From the NCBI GenBank assembly GCA_035281745.1, contig DATEDI010000004.1:62001-126000 (forward strand): a stretch of 64,000 bases of DNA, written 5' to 3'. The notes below the pieces were generated by a model. The model was not told the DNA's origin and did not search any database. It saw only the letters and a program-made list of their open reading frames with translations. Positions within the stretch are counted from its first letter, which is position 1. Every line of letters starts with the position of its first letter. Positions 61,584 to 64,000 of this stretch are shown one piece after another. This DNA comes from 66-474 sp035281745. GTDB lineage: Bacteria; Pseudomonadota; Gammaproteobacteria; Xanthomonadales; Rhodanobacteraceae. Both the position numbers and the translations under genes were made by a program.

Positions 61584-62852
61584 TCATTCGGACGCCCGCG
61601 AGCGTCCCACGATGATCCGCGCTCCCCTCTGCCACGTCATGTACGACCACGCCCAGTTCCACATCACGGCCAGCCGGTTGCGGAAGCCGATCAGGAAGAA
61701 GATGTGCGCGAACAACCAGAAAAGCCATCCCACGAAGCCGGAAAATTTCAAACCGTGCAGATCCACCACCGCTGACGACCGGCTGATGCTGGCGAGGCTG
61801 CCGTAGTCGCGATAACGGAATGACCGCGCGGCACCCCCTGCGATGCGATCGCGGATCGCGCGTGCCGCATGCGCGCCCATTTGCTTGGCCGCGGGCGCCA
61901 TGCCGGGCACGCGCTGGCCGCCCTGTTCCACCCACGCGAGATCGCCGATCACGAAAACTTCGGGATGCTCCGGCAGCGACAGGTCGGGCGCGACTTTCAC
62001 GCGCCCTGCCCGGTCGCGTTCGCCACCGAGTTGTGCACCCAGCGGCGAGGCCGCGACACCCGCCGCCCACAATACGGTGCGCGCGGCAATATGTTCATCA
62101 CCCATGCGCACACCGGTCGCATCGATGCCGGTTGCCGCAGCGCCCGTATGGACCTCGACGCCCATGCCTTCCAGCTTGCGCTGCGCAATCGCCGAAAGCG
62201 ATTCCGGCATCGCCGACAACACGCGCGGGCCGGCTTCGACCAGATGGATGCGCGCGTTGCGCGGATGCGCGATCCGGAATTCGCGCGGCAACGTGTGATG
62301 TGCGATCTCGGCCAGCGTGCCGGCCAGCTCCACGCCGGTCGGCCCGGCGCCGACGATCACGAACGTCAGCCACCTGGCACGCTTCTCCGAATCGGGTTCA
62401 CGCTCGGCCGCCTCGAATGCCGCAAGAATCCGGCGGCGGATCGCCAGTGCGTCATCCATGGTCTTGAGCCCCGGCGCGTACTCCGCCCAGTCATCGTGGC
62501 CGAAATACGCATGCGTGGAACCGGTCGCGACGATCAAATAGTCGTAGCCGATCGTTTGCGTGCCGGCACTCACCCGCCGCGCAGCGACGTCGACGCCGGT
62601 CACCTCTTCCATCCAGACGATGACGTTGCGCTGCCGTCGCACGATATGCCGCAACGGTGCGGCAATATCCGGGCCGGAAAGCGTGGCGCCAGCCACCTGG
62701 TAAAGCAGCGGCTGGAATACATGATGATTGGCGCGGTCGACCAGGGTCACGCGCACCGGCGCATGCGCCAACCCACGCGCGGCTTTCAGGCCACCGAAGC
62801 CGCCGCCGAGGATCACCACGTGCGGGCGTGATGCCGAAGAATCCATCGACAT
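61584..62852 (-). CDS. ndh: Type II NADH dehydrogenase (NDH-2)
   Basis: Membrane-bound flavoprotein that passes electrons from NADH to quinone without pumping protons. The 422-residue protein has two dinucleotide-binding motifs (VVILGGGFGGLKAARGL at about 12-28; VIVGAGPTGVELAGTLAE at about 165-182), the FAD-contacting VFVIGDLAWVEQ and the quinone-side PGMAPAAKQMG. The C-terminus carries a hydrophobic membrane stretch (GFVGWLFWLFAHIFFLIGFR) and the WSYMTWQRGAR tail. It converges with the His-rich protein gene. Confidence 0.92.
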   Translation of the reverse strand: MSMDSSASRPHVVILGGGFGGLKAARGLAHAPVRVTLVDRANHHVFQPLLYQVAGATLSGPDIAAPLRHIVRRQRNVIVWMEEVTGVDVAARRVSAGTQTIGYDYLIVATGSTHAYFGHDDWAEYAPGLKTMDDALAIRRRILAAFEAAEREPDSEKRARWLTFVIVGAGPTGVELAGTLAEIAHHTLPREFRIAHPRNARIHLVEAGPRVLSAMPESLSAIAQRKLEGMGVEVHTGAAATGIDATGVRMGDEHIAARTVLWAAGVAASPLGAQLGGERDRAGRVKVAPDLSLPEHPEVFVIGDLAWVEQGGQRVPGMAPAAKQMGAHAARAIRDRIAGGAARSFRYRDYGSLASISRSSAVVDLHGLKFSGFVGWLFWLFAHIFFLIGFRNRLAVMWNWAWSYMTWQRGARIIVGRSRASE

Positions 62853-62941
62853 AGTATGCCGCGCGCGCCGTGACGGTCGGCACTGGACAGACGCCGCATG
62901 ACGTGCGAATCATTGAAACTTGCCGACCACGGGGATGCGCC

Positions 62942-64000
62942 ATGTATCGATTGCACGGATTCATGCTGGCCACGTTGTTCGTCATGGGCGCCGCGCTGGC
63001 GCCTCCGCCCGCCACCGCGACATCACCGCAAACCGGCTTCACGCTGGCGCAGGTGCTGTCGTATCCGTTTCCGCTCGATCTGACGTCGTCGCGGCATGGC
63101 GATCGCATCGCCTGGGTCATCGACCAGAACGGCGTGCGCAATGTCTGGGTGGCGAAGGCGCCGGATTTCCTGCCGCGTCAGGTCACGCGCTTCATGCACG
63201 ACGACGGACAGGAAATCACGCAGCTCACGTTTTCGCCATCGGGTGACGCGCTGGTGTTCGTGCGCGGCGGCGACCACGATGCCAACTGGCCCGTGAAAGT
63301 GGCGGTCGATCCCGCGTCCAGTCCGGTCGAACCGAAGGTGATGATCTGGACCGTGGATTTGCAAAGCGGCAGCGCGCGCGCACTCGTCGAAGGCGACGCG
63401 CCGACGCTTTCATCGGACGGCAGGCTCGCCTACATCAAGGACCACCAGGTCTGGACTGCGCCGCTGTCGGCCAGCGACAAGGCCAAGCCGAGGCGCCTGT
63501 TCTTCGACCACGGCAAGGATGGCGACCTGCAATGGTCGCCGGATGGCAAGCGTCTGGCGTTCGTGTCGCATCGTGACGACCATGCATTCGTCGGCGCGTT
63601 CGCAGATGACCAGACACCGATCCTGTACATGGCGCCTTCAACCAGTGTCGACGGCGATCCGCGCTGGTCGCCCGACGGCACGCACATCGCGTTCACGCGC
63701 CAGCCGGGCAACGGCGGGCCGCCGCAACCGATCCTGCAACAGACGCCGCAGCCGTGGTCGATCCGCGTTGCCGATGCGCGCACCGGACAAGCACACGCGG
63801 TGTGGCAAAGCCCCGACACGCTGGTCGGTTCGTATCCGCAGACGGCCGGCGGCGCGAACCTGCATTGGGCCAAAGATGGATCGAAGCTGGTGTTCCTGAG
63901 CGACATCGACGGCTGGCCACACCTTTATTCCATCGCCGCGAATGGCGGCACGCCGCTGTTGCTGACGCCCGGCAAGTTCATGGTGGAAGACGTCGTGATG
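62942..64000 (+). CDS. S9-family peptidase (DPP IV-like), 3' end beyond the window
   Basis: The frame is open from ATG 62942 to the window end (353 residues). A signal peptide (ending near PATATSP) is followed by a beta-propeller with TolB/DPP-type blades: LTFSPSGDALVFVRGGDHDA, LQWSPDGKRLAFVSHRDDHA, PRWSPDGTHIAFTRQPGNGG and LHWAKDGSKLVFLSDIDGWP. This is the N-terminal domain of S9 prolyl-oligopeptidase-like enzymes; the catalytic alpha/beta-hydrolase domain with its Ser-Asp-His triad would lie beyond 64000. Probably periplasmic. Confidence 0.8.
   Translation, partial: MYRLHGFMLATLFVMGAALAPPPATATSPQTGFTLAQVLSYPFPLDLTSSRHGDRIAWVIDQNGVRNVWVAKAPDFLPRQVTRFMHDDGQEITQLTFSPSGDALVFVRGGDHDANWPVKVAVDPASSPVEPKVMIWTVDLQSGSARALVEGDAPTLSSDGRLAYIKDHQVWTAPLSASDKAKPRRLFFDHGKDGDLQWSPDGKRLAFVSHRDDHAFVGAFADDQTPILYMAPSTSVDGDPRWSPDGTHIAFTRQPGNGGPPQPILQQTPQPWSIRVADARTGQAHAVWQSPDTLVGSYPQTAGGANLHWAKDGSKLVFLSDIDGWPHLYSIAANGGTPLLLTPGKFMVEDVVM

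Noticed and set aside
1..64000. Prophage, integrative element or defence island
   Set aside because: No integrase, capsid, recombinase, restriction or toxin genes were seen; most of the window is conserved housekeeping sequence with uniform composition.

Overview
The window is high-GC, densely coded chromosomal DNA of a gammaproteobacterium. It is most likely a member of the Xanthomonadales (Lysobacterales), near Rhodanobacteraceae. The grounds are the gene order (GNAT-minCDE; map-glnD-dapD-arsC-like on one strand facing rpsB-tsf-pyrH-frr-uppS-cdsA on the other; rseP-bamA-lpxD-fabZ-lpxA-lpxB...rnhB-dnaE-accA), the TonB-dependent receptor style with a long low-complexity N-terminus, and the codon usage. 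This is inference from recognised families; no database was searched. No rRNA, tRNA, CRISPR array, insertion sequence or prophage was seen.

Layout. 1-2.4 kb: end of a GNAT acetyltransferase gene, then the cell-division site selection genes minC, minD (TTG start) and minE. 2.4-6.5 kb: a MITE-like repeat, a small HExxH protein, then a fluoride riboswitch followed by an overlapping run crcB-DUF190-MFS-cfa. 6.6-9.6 kb: a membrane-anchored winged-helix/TPR regulator and a cupin. 9.7-15.6 kb: four overlapping or nearly overlapping genes for envelope proteins (HEAT-repeat protein, lipoprotein, proline-rich secreted protein, O-antigen-ligase-like membrane protein), the least understood block of the window. 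15.7-25.1 kb: a TraB/GumN protein, parC, a small exported protein, a bipartite lipoate-protein ligase preceded by an elaborate nested inverted-repeat leader, a penicillin-acylase-type hydrolase, a phosphodiester glycosidase lipoprotein and a peroxiredoxin-like protein.

25.4-37.9 kb is on the minus strand: map, glnD, dapD, an ArsC/Spx-like reductase, a VIT-type metal transporter with a ferritin-like N-terminus, a TonB-dependent receptor, a GH18 protein with a large unassigned N-terminal region, and dapE. The receptor/GH18 pair looks like a polysaccharide (chitin-type) uptake insert that separates dapE from the lysine genes it often neighbours. 38.2-58.8 kb is on the plus strand: the translation/envelope supercluster rpsB, tsf, pyrH, frr, uppS, cdsA, rseP, bamA, lpxD, fabZ, lpxA, lpxB, an inserted sulfatase/phosphotransferase-fold membrane enzyme, rnhB, dnaE and accA. 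Two genes often found in this cluster are absent: dxr (between cdsA and rseP) and skp (between bamA and lpxD). 58.9-64 kb: a NYN/LOTUS putative nuclease, tilS, a His-rich exported protein, a type II NADH dehydrogenase (minus strand) and the start of an S9 peptidase that runs off the window.

The intergenic spaces are rich in structured repeats: a MITE-like element present in two orientations (2.4 kb and 25.2 kb), a 24-bp perfect inverted repeat carrying part of the probable accA promoter, 14- to 20-bp hairpins after frr and bamA, and degenerate repeats before pyrH and dnaE. The most interesting undescribed signals are the nested inverted-repeat leader that ends 2 nt before the lipoate-ligase start codon and could hide its ribosome binding site, and the four-gene envelope operon at 9.7-15.6 kb.
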